64,000 nucleotides of DNA from the NCBI RefSeq assembly GCF_013416525.1, contig NZ_JACCEM010000014.1:23775-87774 (forward strand), in the 5' to 3' direction. The DNA is from Parapusillimonas granuli (GTDB lineage Bacteria; Pseudomonadota; Gammaproteobacteria; Burkholderiales; Burkholderiaceae_B). The notes beneath the pieces are model-generated. The model was not told the DNA's origin. It worked only from the letters and a program-made list of their open reading frames with translations, and did no database searches. Both the position numbers and the translations under genes were made by a program. Shown in pieces: positions 55,602-64,000 of this stretch. Positions within the stretch are counted from its first letter, which is position 1. Each line of letters starts with the position of its first letter.

Positions 55602-56504
55602 ATGGCCGGCGTGCTTGCCTGCGCGGTCCCGCTGCCCGCCGGGTACCGGCCCGGCGACATCCTGGCGTTCCACAGGCGCGACGCCCAGGCGCTCTCCGAG
55701 CGGGCGGACGAGGCCGGTTTCAGCAAAGCCATGCTGTGGGGCGGAAAGCCCGCCTGTTTGTCCATCCGGTTCACCGCCGCCGGTGCGCGGGTCCGGCTCG
55801 CGCTGGACGGGCGCGCGCCGGCGGGAAGCCGCGTCCGGCTGGAAAGCATGGCCAGGCGGATGCTGGGGCTGACGCAAGGCGTGGAAGCATTCGAACAGGC
55901 TTATCGGGAACACCCCGTCATCGGCGCCTTGCTCGCCAGGCAGGCCGGCTTGCGGGTCCCCGTCGCCGCCACGCCCTTCGAGGCGCTCACCTGGGCGATC
56001 ACCGGGCAGCAGGTCAGCGTGGCCGCCGCCGTCTCCATCCGGCGCCGATTCATCGGCTCGATCGGCAAGCCGCACAGCAGCGGGCTGGTATGCTACCCGG
56101 ATCCGGAGCAGATCGCCGCCTTGTCGCCCGAAGCATTGCGGGAGGCGGGGTTCTCCACCGCGAAGGCGGCCACGTTGTCGGCGCTTTCCCGCCTGGTGGC
56201 GGACGGCGGACTGCCGCTGGACGATTGGCTGGACGCCCCGCCGATCACCGAGATCCGCGACAGGCTGCTGGGCATACGGGGCATCGGCCCATGGACGGCG
56301 GACTACACCTTGCTGCGCGGTTTCGGCTGGATGGACGGTTCTTTGCACGGGGACGTGGCGGTCAGGCGCGCGCTCCAGCTGCTGACGGCCGCGCCCGACA
56401 AGATAGGCGAGAAAGCGGCCCAGCAGTGGCTGTCCGCCTTTTCCCCCTGGCGGGCCCTGGTCGCGGCGCATCTCTGGGCGTCGCTGTCGAACACGGCGTA
56501 TTAG
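55602..56504 (+). CDS. DNA-3-methyladenine glycosylase II-like (AlkA family)
   Basis: A 300-residue HhH-GPD base-excision glycosylase removing alkylated bases. The helix-hairpin-helix LLGIRGIGPWTADYTLL is at about 222-238 and the catalytic Asp251 in SLHGDVAVRR. The ATG at 55602 has a GGGGGTG stretch upstream; a GTG at 55593 (GTGA with the previous stop) is the alternative. It looks unrelated to the envelope genes around it. Confidence 0.88.
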   Translation: MAGVLACAVPLPAGYRPGDILAFHRRDAQALSERADEAGFSKAMLWGGKPACLSIRFTAAGARVRLALDGRAPAGSRVRLESMARRMLGLTQGVEAFEQAYREHPVIGALLARQAGLRVPVAATPFEALTWAITGQQVSVAAAVSIRRRFIGSIGKPHSSGLVCYPDPEQIAALSPEALREAGFSTAKAATLSALSRLVADGGLPLDDWLDAPPITEIRDRLLGIRGIGPWTADYTLLRGFGWMDGSLHGDVAVRRALQLLTAAPDKIGEKAAQQWLSAFSPWRALVAAHLWASLSNTAY

Positions 56505-56550
56505 GGCCGGTGACACCCGCCTTTCAGCATTGGCAGGCTCCAAGGGGAGA

Positions 56551-56805
56551 TCAAGGCGCGGTAAGATCCTCCAGCCGCGTCAGCCAAACCATGGCCTCGC
56601 CGCGGTCCCGCCCGCACATCTCGAGCGACGGCCGCAACCCGCCGCAAACCGCGGGCCGCTCCGGCCGCCCGAAGATCCGGCATCGCCCGTCGTCATCCAG
56701 CTGCACGCAGCGGACCCCGGCCGGCTTGCCGCCCGGCATCCCGGGAATCGGGCTACTGATGGAAGGGGCGATGCAACACGCCCCGCAACCCGGTCGGCAT
56801 TCCAT
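56551..56805 (-). CDS. YkgJ-family cysteine cluster protein
   Basis: An 84-residue protein of the YkgJ/UPF0153 family, probably binding zinc or an iron-sulfur cluster. Cysteines at 3, 7, 10 and 11 (CRPGCGACC), 33, 42, 54 and 64, with [14 protein letters not shown]. Function unknown. It lies 3 bases after ydcF on the same strand. Confidence 0.88.
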   Translation of the reverse strand: MECRPGCGACCIAPSISSPIPGMPGGKPAGVRCVQLDDDGRCRIFGRPERPAVCGGLRPSLEMCGRDRGEAMVWLTRLEDLTAP

Positions 56806-56808
56806 CCC

Positions 56809-57576
56809 TCAGATCCAGCCGCGTATCCAATACACCAGCAGCCCCACGTACTCCTTCACGATCGACCGGCTGGCCGCCAAAGCCCGCAAGTCCGGCTGCC
56901 AGAACGAAAAACGCGGATCGCTGTTCGGAACCGTGATCTGGGGCCTGGACGGCGCCGCGATCGTCGTGATTCCCTGCTTGTTGAATACCGCCACCGCGCG
57001 CGGCATGTGCAAAGCGGAGGTGACGAGAAGAATCCGGTTGATGTTGCGCCGTTTCAGCTCCGCGGCGGTGTAAAGCCCGTTTTCATGCGTGGTGTAGCTG
57101 CGGGTTTCCAGGGCCATGGCCTCGGCGGGTATGCCTTGCTGCTTGAGGGCGTTGGCCATGATCTGCGCCTCGCTCACACTGCCGTCCAGCGCCGCCCCCG
57201 AAAGAATGATCAGCGGCGCCCGCCCGGCCCGGTACAGCAGCGCCGCGGTGTCCACCCTGGGTATGGCGCGCGCGCTGTCGTAGGGTTCGAACCAGTTGTG
57301 CCGGCTGTTCGCGGTGTTCCCGCCCAGCACGACGATGGCGTCCGCCGTGGGCAGCGTGCCGGCGGCCCGGTAGGGATACAGCTGCTCCAGGCGCCCGCCG
57401 GCCCATAGCGACGAGGCCGGCAGCGACCAGAACAGCGCCCAGCCCAGGCCCGCCGCCGCACAGAAAAATGCGAGTTTCCGCCGCTTGGCCATGAAAAGAA
57501 CGGCTGCGATGAGCAGCAGTACGATGCATAGATTCAATGGGACGACGAGATTGGTCAGGAAACTCGAAAAATTCAT
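56809..57576 (-). CDS. YdcF/SanA/ElyC-family membrane protein (DUF218)
   Basis: A 255-residue protein with two N-terminal membrane segments (LNLCIVLLLIAAVLFMA; LAFFCAAAGLGWALF) and a DUF218 domain: AIVVLGGNTAN, LIILSGAALDGSVSEAQIM, ETRSYTTHENGLYT, ILLVTSALHMPRAV. ElyC relatives affect envelope polymer assembly; the exact role here is not known. Confidence 0.9.
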   Translation of the reverse strand: MNFSSFLTNLVVPLNLCIVLLLIAAVLFMAKRRKLAFFCAAAGLGWALFWSLPASSLWAGGRLEQLYPYRAAGTLPTADAIVVLGGNTANSRHNWFEPYDSARAIPRVDTAALLYRAGRAPLIILSGAALDGSVSEAQIMANALKQQGIPAEAMALETRSYTTHENGLYTAAELKRRNINRILLVTSALHMPRAVAVFNKQGITTIAAPSRPQITVPNSDPRFSFWQPDLRALAASRSIVKEYVGLLVYWIRGWI

Positions 57577-57594
57577 GCGCCAGCGGTAATGTTC

Positions 57595-58566
57595 CTAAGA
57601 TCCGGGTTGCGAAGACAAGAGCGACAAAGCCAGCTGCTCCGTTTGTTCCAGGCTGGGCCATTCATGCGCGGAACCCAGGCAGACGGCGGTTTCCGACCAG
57701 GGGCCGGTGCGTTCGCGCTGCGTGACACCGAACAGAGTCAGTTGCCGGGCCCCCGCGGCCGCCGCGAGATGGGAGACGCCGGAGTCGTTGCACACCACCA
57801 ACGAAGCCAGTTGGGTGAGTGTAGCAAACGCGCCCAGTTTCACGGAAGGCAGGCAGGTCGCGTGGGGCGCGTTGCGCATGGCTTCGTCGGTTTCCGCGGG
57901 CGGCGGGCACATCACCACGGTGTGGCCGTGGCGCTGCAGCCGCCGCGTCAGCGCGTCGAAATGCGGCCATACCTTGACCTTCCCCTGGTGCAGGCCGGTG
58001 GCGGTGGGCGCGATCAGCACGAATTTCCCGGCCTGCAGCCCTGCCTGTTCCATGGCTTCGCGCCCCTCGGCCTTGTGCCGTTCCGCCAGGCGCAAGCCCA
58101 GTTCCCGGCGGGCCGGCAGTGGCTGGGCATGCAGGCCCCAGCGCCGCAGCGCCTGGGCGCAGACATGATGCCAGGATTCGACCGCATGCAGGTTGGCGGC
58201 CGGCTTGTTGACCGGCCAGCGCAGGATCAGGCTGCGGCCGTCGTCGCGGTAGCCGGCGCTGGGAACGCCGGCGAACTTGAACACCATCGCGCTGGAAAGC
58301 GAGTCGGGCAGCAGCAGGCCGCGCGGGTGGGCGTGCTGCATCTTCTTCCTGTAGGTATGGACCGCCGCCCGGTCTTCGCGCCATCTGCCCTTCATTTCGA
58401 TGAAGCCGGCAAGCCGGTAGGCGGCCAGCAGGTCCCGGGCCCAGGGGCGGGCGCAGACCACCACGGGCAGCTGAGTGTGGAGCAGGGCATGCAGGCTGGG
58501 CAGGCTCATGCATACATCGCCTATCCAGTTGGGAAGACGTACGTAGATTGCGGAAATTGACGACAT
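57595..58566 (-). CDS. GT9 heptosyltransferase-like (WaaF-type)
   Basis: A 323-residue family 9 glycosyltransferase, the group that adds heptose to the LPS inner core. N-terminal IYVRLPNWIGDVCMSLPSL, donor domain VLIAPTATGLHQGKVKVWPH and VCNDSGVSHLAAAAGARQLTLFG. The assignment WaaF or WaaC/other cannot be settled from sequence alone. Divergent from msbA; 18 bases upstream of ydcF on the same strand. Confidence 0.88.
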   Translation of the reverse strand: MSSISAIYVRLPNWIGDVCMSLPSLHALLHTQLPVVVCARPWARDLLAAYRLAGFIEMKGRWREDRAAVHTYRKKMQHAHPRGLLLPDSLSSAMVFKFAGVPSAGYRDDGRSLILRWPVNKPAANLHAVESWHHVCAQALRRWGLHAQPLPARRELGLRLAERHKAEGREAMEQAGLQAGKFVLIAPTATGLHQGKVKVWPHFDALTRRLQRHGHTVVMCPPPAETDEAMRNAPHATCLPSVKLGAFATLTQLASLVVCNDSGVSHLAAAAGARQLTLFGVTQRERTGPWSETAVCLGSAHEWPSLEQTEQLALSLLSSQPGS

Positions 58567-58668
58567 GGAAGAAAGGCCGGCGGCGGTATGATGGCTGTTT
58601 CGAGCGTGCTTTCCTCATGGGAACGTTAAAATGCCCGATCCGATAGTATATAAGCGAGTTTATTGCTG

Positions 58669-60444
58669 ATGCCTTCCAACGAAGCCGCGCCTTCCCGTTC
58701 CGACCCAGTAAAGCTGGAATTGTGGCGGCGGATATACAGCCGGCTGGGGCCGTATTGGAAAGCGGTCGTACTGGCCGTGCTCCTGGTCAGCGTCGCAGCG
58801 GCCACTCAGCCCACGCTGGCGGTCATCATGAAGCCGCTGCTCGACGACGGCTTCTCGGGCGCCAAGCCGTCCTACATATGGTCCATACCGCTGGCGGTGG
58901 TGGGCCTGATGTTCCTGCGGGGCGTCTGCAGCTATGCCAGCTCGTACCTGCTGGCCTGGGTGGCCAACAACATGCTGCTCGGTCTGCGCAAGGAAATGTT
59001 CGACAGGCTGCTGGGGCTGTCCGACGAAGACTTCAAGCGGGGCGACTCCGGCCGCCTGCTCAACCGCTTCACCATCGATGCGGGCACCGTCACCGGCCTG
59101 GCCACCGAAGTCATCACGGTCGTCGTGCGCGAATCGCTGGTGGTGGTCGCCTTGCTGTGCGTGCTGCTGTACATGTCCTGGCAGCTGACGCTCATCGTGC
59201 TCGTCATGCTGCCGGTCTCGACCTTCATCGCCCGCATATTCATCAAGCGGCTGCGGCGCATCAACCGCGAAACCATAGGCATGAACGCCGAACTCACGCG
59301 CGTGGTGCGCGAAGGCATAGACGGCCAGCGCGTCATCAAGCTGTTCGACGGCTATCAGCGGGAATCCGGCCGCTTCGAATATGTCAACGGGCGCCTCAGG
59401 CGCTTTGCCATGCGGGCCGCCAGCGCCGACGCCGCCATGTCGCCGCTGTCGCAGTTCTCCATCGCCCTGTCGGTGGCCGCCGTGATCGCGGTGGCCCTGT
59501 ACCAGGCCAATACGCAGGGCCTGACCGTGGGCAGCTTCGCCGCGTTCATGGCGGCGCTGGGCCAGATCTTCGATCCCATGAAACGGCTGACGAACATCGC
59601 CGGCGCCATGCAGCGCATGCTGATCTCGGCGGAAAGCGTCTTCACGCTCATCGACCAGGAACCCGAGAACGACAGCGGGTCGGGGGCGCTGGCCCTGCCG
59701 GTCAAGGGGCGGGTGGAATTCCGCAACATCGAGCACCGCTTTCCCGGCGCGTCGTCCAATACGTTGTCCAATGTCTCTTTCGTGGCCGAGCCGGGCCAGA
59801 CCATCGCGCTGGTGGGGCGGTCGGGCAGCGGCAAGACCACCCTGGTCAACATGCTGCCCCGCTTCATCGAGCCTTCTTCGGGCGAGGTGCTGATCGACGG
59901 CCAGAACATCAGGGAACTCAAGCTCAGGGGGCTGCGCGAGCACTTGTCCCTGGTCAGCCAGGACGTGGTGCTGTTCGACGGCACCATCGCCGACAACGTC
60001 GGCTATGGCGCCCTGCACGAGGCCGGCCGGGACGAAATCCGCCATGCGCTCGAGGCCGCCAACCTGCTGGCCTTCGTCGACGGCCTGCCCCAGGGCATGG
60101 ACACGCCGGTGGGCGAGAATGCCAGCCAGCTTTCGGGCGGGCAGCGCCAGCGCCTTGCCATCGCGCGCGCGCTCATCAAGAACGCGCCCATCCTCATTCT
60201 GGACGAGGCGACTTCGGCGTTGGACAATGAGTCCGAACGGCAAGTGCAGGATTCCCTGGAGCGCTTGATGGTGGGAAGAACGACCCTGGTCATTGCGCAC
60301 CGGCTGTCCACCGTCCAGAAAGCGGACCGCATCGTGGTGCTGGATGCCGGCCGCATTGTCGAGCAAGGCCGGCATGAAGATCTGCTGGCGCAAGGGGGGC
60401 TGTATGCCTCGCTTTATCAGATGCAGTTTCGGGATCAAGATTAA
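58669..60444 (+). CDS. msbA: lipid A/LPS flippase MsbA
   Basis: Homodimeric ABC exporter that flips lipid A-core across the inner membrane. It is 591 residues: six N-terminal membrane helices, then Walker A GRSGSGKTT, Q-loop SLVSQDVVLFDGT, signature LSGGQRQR and Walker B ILILDEATSALD. The start is ATG 58669 (MPSNEAAPSR); a TTG two codons earlier is possible. The context with core-glycan genes supports the LPS role. Confidence 0.94.
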   Translation: MPSNEAAPSRSDPVKLELWRRIYSRLGPYWKAVVLAVLLVSVAAATQPTLAVIMKPLLDDGFSGAKPSYIWSIPLAVVGLMFLRGVCSYASSYLLAWVANNMLLGLRKEMFDRLLGLSDEDFKRGDSGRLLNRFTIDAGTVTGLATEVITVVVRESLVVVALLCVLLYMSWQLTLIVLVMLPVSTFIARIFIKRLRRINRETIGMNAELTRVVREGIDGQRVIKLFDGYQRESGRFEYVNGRLRRFAMRAASADAAMSPLSQFSIALSVAAVIAVALYQANTQGLTVGSFAAFMAALGQIFDPMKRLTNIAGAMQRMLISAESVFTLIDQEPENDSGSGALALPVKGRVEFRNIEHRFPGASSNTLSNVSFVAEPGQTIALVGRSGSGKTTLVNMLPRFIEPSSGEVLIDGQNIRELKLRGLREHLSLVSQDVVLFDGTIADNVGYGALHEAGRDEIRHALEAANLLAFVDGLPQGMDTPVGENASQLSGGQRQRLAIARALIKNAPILILDEATSALDNESERQVQDSLERLMVGRTTLVIAHRLSTVQKADRIVVLDAGRIVEQGRHEDLLAQGGLYASLYQMQFRDQD

Positions 60445-60454
60445 TCAAGCGTTC

Positions 60455-60476
60455 CGGCATGCCCAGCGGCATGCCG
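60455..60476. terminator. perfect 9-bp hairpin after msbA
   Basis: CGGCATGCC and GGCATGCCG with a CAGC loop, 10 bases after the msbA stop. No T-run follows and the lipoprotein gene starts just beyond it, so it may attenuate rather than end transcription. Confidence 0.45.
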
Positions 60477-60498
60477 CCGCGCAGAGCAAGGAATGAAA

Positions 60499-60960
60499 AT
60501 GAAGAAGACGGCGATGGTGTTGACGCTGGCGCTGCTGGCCGGGTGCGCGGCCCAACAGCAAGGGTTGCGAGAGACCGACCTGCGGAACCCCGAACTGATG
60601 CGTGGCGAAAAGCTGATCGGCATGAACTTCCCCAAGCTCCAGGGCGCGCTGTTCAAGCATCAGGCCGCCTGCGGGGAAGCCCTCGCGTTCAAGGTGGATC
60701 CCGGCCAGACCAGCTACGCGACCATCATCTACAACCCCGCCGGCACGGACACCCTGGAACACGCGGTCATGCTGGATCTTGTCCAGCACAAGGCCAACTT
60801 CCTGCACGATGAACGCGTGAAGGCCACCATATACACCTATTACTGGAATGCAGACGTCGAAGACAGCGTAGATCACGTCCTGCGCATTTTCTCGCACCCG
60901 GAGCTCTGCAAAGGGGATCCCACGCCGGCACCGGAGCCCAAGGAGCAGTCCGCCCGATGA
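60499..60960 (+). CDS. small lipoprotein of unknown function
   Basis: I do not recognise the family. The 153-residue product has a lipoprotein signal (MKKTAMVLTLALLAGC). The mature part is short and polar, with Cys pairs AACGEALAF and ELCKGD that could form a disulfide. AAGGA (60488-60492) directly abuts an ATG at 60493 but sits 6 bases before the ATG at 60499, so I take 60499. It follows msbA on the same strand. Confidence 0.78.
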   Translation: MKKTAMVLTLALLAGCAAQQQGLRETDLRNPELMRGEKLIGMNFPKLQGALFKHQAACGEALAFKVDPGQTSYATIIYNPAGTDTLEHAVMLDLVQHKANFLHDERVKATIYTYYWNADVEDSVDHVLRIFSHPELCKGDPTPAPEPKEQSAR

Positions 60961-61194
60961 GCCACGGCACCCGAAGCCCATCAGCGCAAATTCGAGAAAG
61001 TGCGGACGCCGGTCACGTAAGTACCGGGCGGTATGGCGCCAATCGGCGGCAAGCGCGCCGAACGCACGGCTTTCCGTTGTGTTGGCATACATGATGTCGC
61101 CTGACAGCACGTAGCGGTCGTAGCGTCCCCATATATTCAAGAAGACTCCGAACAGCTCGACACGGCTGTATAACATTTTTATTGGAATAGTTGC
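60961..61194. other. intergenic stretch with possible minus-strand coding remnant
   Basis: No convincing gene. Read on the minus strand from 61177, one frame gives about 70 residues of protein-like sequence (LNIWGRYDRYVLSGDIMYAN, ADWRHTARYLRDRRPHFLEF) before running antisense into the lipoprotein gene. It may be a decayed fragment; I do not recognise it. Confidence 0.25.
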
Positions 61195-62256
61195 ATGACC
61201 TTGGCGAAACCTGTTGCGACCTTCTGTGCCGCCGCGCTTTTGTATGCGGGCGCGCTCGCTCCTTCGGCAAACGCCTGCACACGCTTTGTCTACCATGGCG
61301 CCGGCGGCGAGACCATCACTGCTCGATCCATGGATTGGAAGACGGACGTCGGAACAAACCTCTGGGTGTTTCCACGAGGCATGCAGCGCTCCGGAGAGGC
61401 GGGACCGAATTCGGTGCTATGGACCTCGAAATATGGCAGCGTCATTGCCTCCGGATACGATATCTCTACCACCGACGGCATGAACGAGGCGGGTCTTGTC
61501 GCCAACGTGCTGTGGCTGGTCGAATCCACGTATCCCAGTTATGACGGCAAAACGCCGGGCCTGTCGATCGCGGCTTGGGCGCAATATGTACTCGATAACT
61601 TTGCCACTGTGCAAGATGCAGTCGACGCGCTGAAAAAGCAGCCTTTTACCTTGGTTACCGACAAAGTCCCGGGAGAAAATCGGCTGGCGACTTTGCACCT
61701 TTCGCTTTCAGACGCCTCGGGCGACAGTGCGATCATCGAGTATATCGACGGGAAGCAAGTCATCCATCACAGCCGCGCCTATCAGGTAATGACCAATTCG
61801 CCGGTCTTCGAAAAACAGCTTGCCATGGAGGAATACTGGAAGCAGATTGGCGGAACCGTCATGCTGCCAGGCACGAATCGCGCCTCCGACCGCTATGCGC
61901 GCGCCATGTTCTATGCGAATGCGATTCCGAAAAGCACGAACGAGCGCGAGTCGATCGCAAGCGTTTTTTCCGTGATCCGCAATGTCTCCGTTCCCTACGG
62001 CATCGCCACGCCTGAAGAGCCGAATATTTCCTCGACACGCTGGCGTACGGTCGCCGACCAGAAGCGCATGCGATACTTCTTTGAGTCCGCGCTGACACCG
62101 AACATTTTCTGGGTTGACCTGGCAAAGCTGGATTTCTCGGAAAACACCGGCAAGGTCATGAGGCTCGATCTTGGCCCCAACCAGGAGCGCATCTATTCCG
62201 GCGCGGCCAACGACCGGTTCAAGGAAGCCCAACCGTTCAAGTTCCTGGGGCTTTAA
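61195..62256 (+). CDS. exported choloylglycine hydrolase-family (Ntn) amidase
   Basis: A 353-residue N-terminal-nucleophile hydrolase of the conjugated bile salt hydrolase/penicillin V acylase family, cleaving linear amides; some Gram-negative members degrade acyl-homoserine lactones. The signal peptide MTLAKPVATFCAAALLYAGA ends at SANA, so cleavage exposes Cys28 (ACTRFVY) as the nucleophile. Arg44 and Asp47 (TARSMDW) sit 16 and 19 residues after it, the spacing of the known enzymes; MTNSP and NRASDRY supply the later Asn and Arg. Base composition is about 51% GC over 120 bases (61561-61680), well below neighbours such as msbA (about 70% over 60 bases), suggesting transfer. GGAA lies 8 bases before the ATG. 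Substrate unknown. Confidence 0.9.
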   Translation: MTLAKPVATFCAAALLYAGALAPSANACTRFVYHGAGGETITARSMDWKTDVGTNLWVFPRGMQRSGEAGPNSVLWTSKYGSVIASGYDISTTDGMNEAGLVANVLWLVESTYPSYDGKTPGLSIAAWAQYVLDNFATVQDAVDALKKQPFTLVTDKVPGENRLATLHLSLSDASGDSAIIEYIDGKQVIHHSRAYQVMTNSPVFEKQLAMEEYWKQIGGTVMLPGTNRASDRYARAMFYANAIPKSTNERESIASVFSVIRNVSVPYGIATPEEPNISSTRWRTVADQKRMRYFFESALTPNIFWVDLAKLDFSENTGKVMRLDLGPNQERIYSGAANDRFKEAQPFKFLGL

Positions 62257-62284
62257 GCACCGTGGACCGCGCCTGGCCGGAAGC

Positions 62285-63748
62285 TCAGATCAGAACGATG
62301 TCGTATTGCTCCTGGTTGTACTGTGATTCCACTTCCAGGGATATGGGCTTGCCGATGAAGTCGCCCAGCATGGCCAAGTGGGGGCTTTCTTCTTCCAGGA
62401 ACAGGTCCACGACGGCTTGGGAAGCCAGGATGCGGAACTCCTTGGGGTTGAATTGCCGCGACTCCCGCAGGATCTCGCGCAGGATCTCATAGCACAGCGT
62501 GCGGGGCGTGCGGACATTGCCGCGCGACTGGCAGGTGGGGCAGGGTTCGCACAATTGGTGGGCCAGCGAATCGCGCGTTCGCTTGCGTGTCATTTCCACC
62601 AGGCCCAGCTGGCTGAATCCGCTGACGGTCATGCGCGTGCGGTCCTTGCCCAGGGCCTTGTTCAATTCCGCCAGCACGGCGCTACGGTGCTCGGCATCGT
62701 CCATATCGATGAAGTCCAGGATGATGATGCCGCCCAGGTTGCGCAGGCGCAGCTGGCGGGCCAGCGCCACCGCCGCTTCCAGATTGGTCTTGAAGATGGT
62801 GTCGTCGAAATTGCGCCCGCCGACATATCCGCCCGTATTGACATCGACCGTGGTCAGGGCCTCGGTCTGATCTATGATCAAGTAGCCGCCCGACTTCAGG
62901 TCCACGCGGCGGGACAACGCCCGGGCGATTTCCTCATCCACATTTGCAGTGTCGAACAGGGGGCGCTCGCCGCTGTAGTGCTTGATGCGGTCCAGCACGG
63001 AAGGCGTATAGGTCTTCGCCCATTCCAGCAACTGCTGGGTGGTGCTTCTGGAATCGACGAAGATGGTTCCCGTATGCGGGCCGACCATGTCGCGCAGCAC
63101 GCGCTGCGCGAGCGTCAGATCGGTGTATAGCACCGATGGGGTGGGCTGAGTCTTGACCTTGCCTTGTATGCTGTCCCATAGCGTGCGCAAATAGGATTGG
63201 TCCGCCTGCAGTTCTTCGTCGGTCGCGCCTTCGGCCTGCGTGCGGACGATGAAACCTCCCTTGTCTTCTTCGCCGCGAAAGCGCAGCACGCGTTCCTTCA
63301 GCGAAATCCGGTCTTCTTCCGATTCGATTTTTTGCGAGATGCCGACGTGGGGATCGTAGGGCAGGTACACCAGCATGCGGCCGGCGATGCTGATCTGCGT
63401 GGACAGCCTGGCGCCCTTGGTGCCCAAGGGGTCTTTAATGACTTGCACGATCAGGGACTGCCCTTCGAACAGCAGTTTCTCGATGGGCGTGACGGCGTTG
63501 CCGCTGCTGCGCTCGGACCGGTTCTGGCGCAGGTCGGCGACATGGATGAAGGCCGCGCGTTCCAGGCCGATGTCGACGAAGGCGCTTTGCATGCCGGGCA
63601 GCACCCGCACGACCTTCCCCAGGTACAGATTGCCGACGTGGCCGCGCTGGATGCTGCGTTCTATGTGCAGCTCCTGCACGGCGCCCTGTTCGACGAGCGC
63701 GACCCGGGTTTCGAAGGGGGTGACGTTGATGAGTATGTCTTCGGTCAT
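62285..63748 (-). CDS. rng: ribonuclease G
   Basis: Endoribonuclease of the RNase E/G family, maturing the 5' end of 16S rRNA and degrading mRNAs. It is 487 residues, without the long C-terminal scaffold of RNase E. S1 domain near GNLYLGKVVRVLPGMQSAFVDIG, catalytic region TTVDVNTGGYVGGRNFDDT and IIILDFIDMDD (metal Asp), zinc-link CEPCPTC. The start ATG is 63748. Usually preceded by maf, which is not seen in the remaining 250 bases. Confidence 0.96.
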   Translation of the reverse strand: MTEDILINVTPFETRVALVEQGAVQELHIERSIQRGHVGNLYLGKVVRVLPGMQSAFVDIGLERAAFIHVADLRQNRSERSSGNAVTPIEKLLFEGQSLIVQVIKDPLGTKGARLSTQISIAGRMLVYLPYDPHVGISQKIESEEDRISLKERVLRFRGEEDKGGFIVRTQAEGATDEELQADQSYLRTLWDSIQGKVKTQPTPSVLYTDLTLAQRVLRDMVGPHTGTIFVDSRSTTQQLLEWAKTYTPSVLDRIKHYSGERPLFDTANVDEEIARALSRRVDLKSGGYLIIDQTEALTTVDVNTGGYVGGRNFDDTIFKTNLEAAVALARQLRLRNLGGIIILDFIDMDDAEHRSAVLAELNKALGKDRTRMTVSGFSQLGLVEMTRKRTRDSLAHQLCEPCPTCQSRGNVRTPRTLCYEILREILRESRQFNPKEFRILASQAVVDLFLEEESPHLAMLGDFIGKPISLEVESQYNQEQYDIVLI

Positions 63749-63963
63749 GTGTGGTTTCGGCTGGAAAAGAAGGGGTGGCGCCGTGAAAGGTCGCCGCCCG
63801 GCGCGCTACAAAGATAAATCAAAATGGGAAAGCCGTCATCCTGCAGGCTGGCGAGGCCCTTCCTGCGCGGGTGGGGCGTGCCCGCGCCGCCGCGGCAAAC
63901 GCATGGAAATCAAGGGCTTGCCGGGCCTGGTGCTTTTTTTCGTCGTGGCTGGGGCACACGGAC

Positions 63964-63993
63964 TTGCACGCGGTGAAGAATTGATGCTATAGT
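63964..63993 (+). promoter_or_regulatory. possible promoter at the right edge
   Basis: TTGCAC (63964-63969) and TATAGT (63988-63993) with an 18-base spacer, reading out of the window. The -10 is strong, the -35 weak. The rest of 63749-63963 holds no gene I can support. Confidence 0.35.
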
Positions 63994-64000
63994 TCCGTTC

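Noticed and set aside
58660..60438. 592-codon antisense frame across msbA
   Set aside because: Shadow frame; MsbA has complete ABC motifs on the plus strand.
1..64000. tRNA or rRNA genes, CRISPR arrays, insertion sequences, prophage genes
   Set aside because: No cloverleaf or rRNA stretches, no regularly spaced repeats and no transposase, integrase or phage structural proteins were seen by eye; a tRNAscan and ISfinder search would settle it.

Overview
This 64 kb window is a high-GC chromosomal segment from a betaproteobacterium, most likely Alcaligenaceae (Bordetella/Achromobacter type). The reasons are the core gene content (rpsF-priB-rpsR-rplI-dnaB, alaC-hom-thrC, potFGHI, hpnCDE, msbA), an LPS-core glycosyltransferase cluster running directly out of dnaE, and protein sequences that read as Burkholderiales. 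The species is not determined. I see no rRNA, tRNA, CRISPR array, insertion sequence or prophage.

Layout. 1-1370: Na+/phosphate cotransporter, cut by the left edge. 1.5-4.2 kb: a small accessory block holding a lipoprotein with seven Cys-x(9-11)-Cys hairpins, a secreted sphingomyelinase D/phospholipase D-type toxin homologue directly behind it, and a chimeric remnant. 4.25-8.4 kb (minus): folE2, then dxs-ispA-xseB (isoprenoid precursors and exonuclease VII). 8.6-12.7 kb: Rieske oxygenase, sulfurtransferase, EamA transporter, and htpX with a heat-shock-like promoter. 12.9-16 kb: ribosomal protein operon and dnaB. 16-19.6 kb (minus): DUF498 protein-bcp-phoH-pdxA. 19.8-24.2 kb: alaC, hom-thrC, crcB. 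24.2-27.3 kb (minus): hpnC-hpnD-hpnE, making squalene for hopanoids. 27.4-34.7 kb: alr, SDR reductase, radA, TauE/SafE exporter, FtsX-like permease, Kdo kinase. 34.8-38.7 kb: potFGHI polyamine importer. 38.7-46.3 kb: ArsC-like protein, rpiA, phoU, yggX and argA (minus), hrpA. 46.3-60.4 kb: dnaE followed by an envelope-glycan cluster of four glycosyltransferases and two polysaccharide deacetylases, then a DNA glycosylase, YkgJ and YdcF proteins, a GT9 heptosyltransferase-like gene and msbA. 60.5-64 kb: small lipoprotein, a low-GC exported choloylglycine-hydrolase-family enzyme, RNase G, and a promoter-like signal at the right edge.

How the genes fit together. Several linked sets serve the envelope: dxs/ispA feed hpnCDE (squalene and hopanoids); kdkA, the cluster after dnaE, the GT9 gene and msbA build and export lipooligosaccharide. 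Many neighbours overlap by 4 bp (ATGA or GTGA), consistent with translational coupling.

The most unusual content is the 1.5-4.2 kb block (lipoprotein, sphingomyelinase D homologue and the remnant of a second copy) and the low-GC Ntn-hydrolase gene at 61.2-62.3 kb. I did not find a clearly new multi-gene defence or mobile system.
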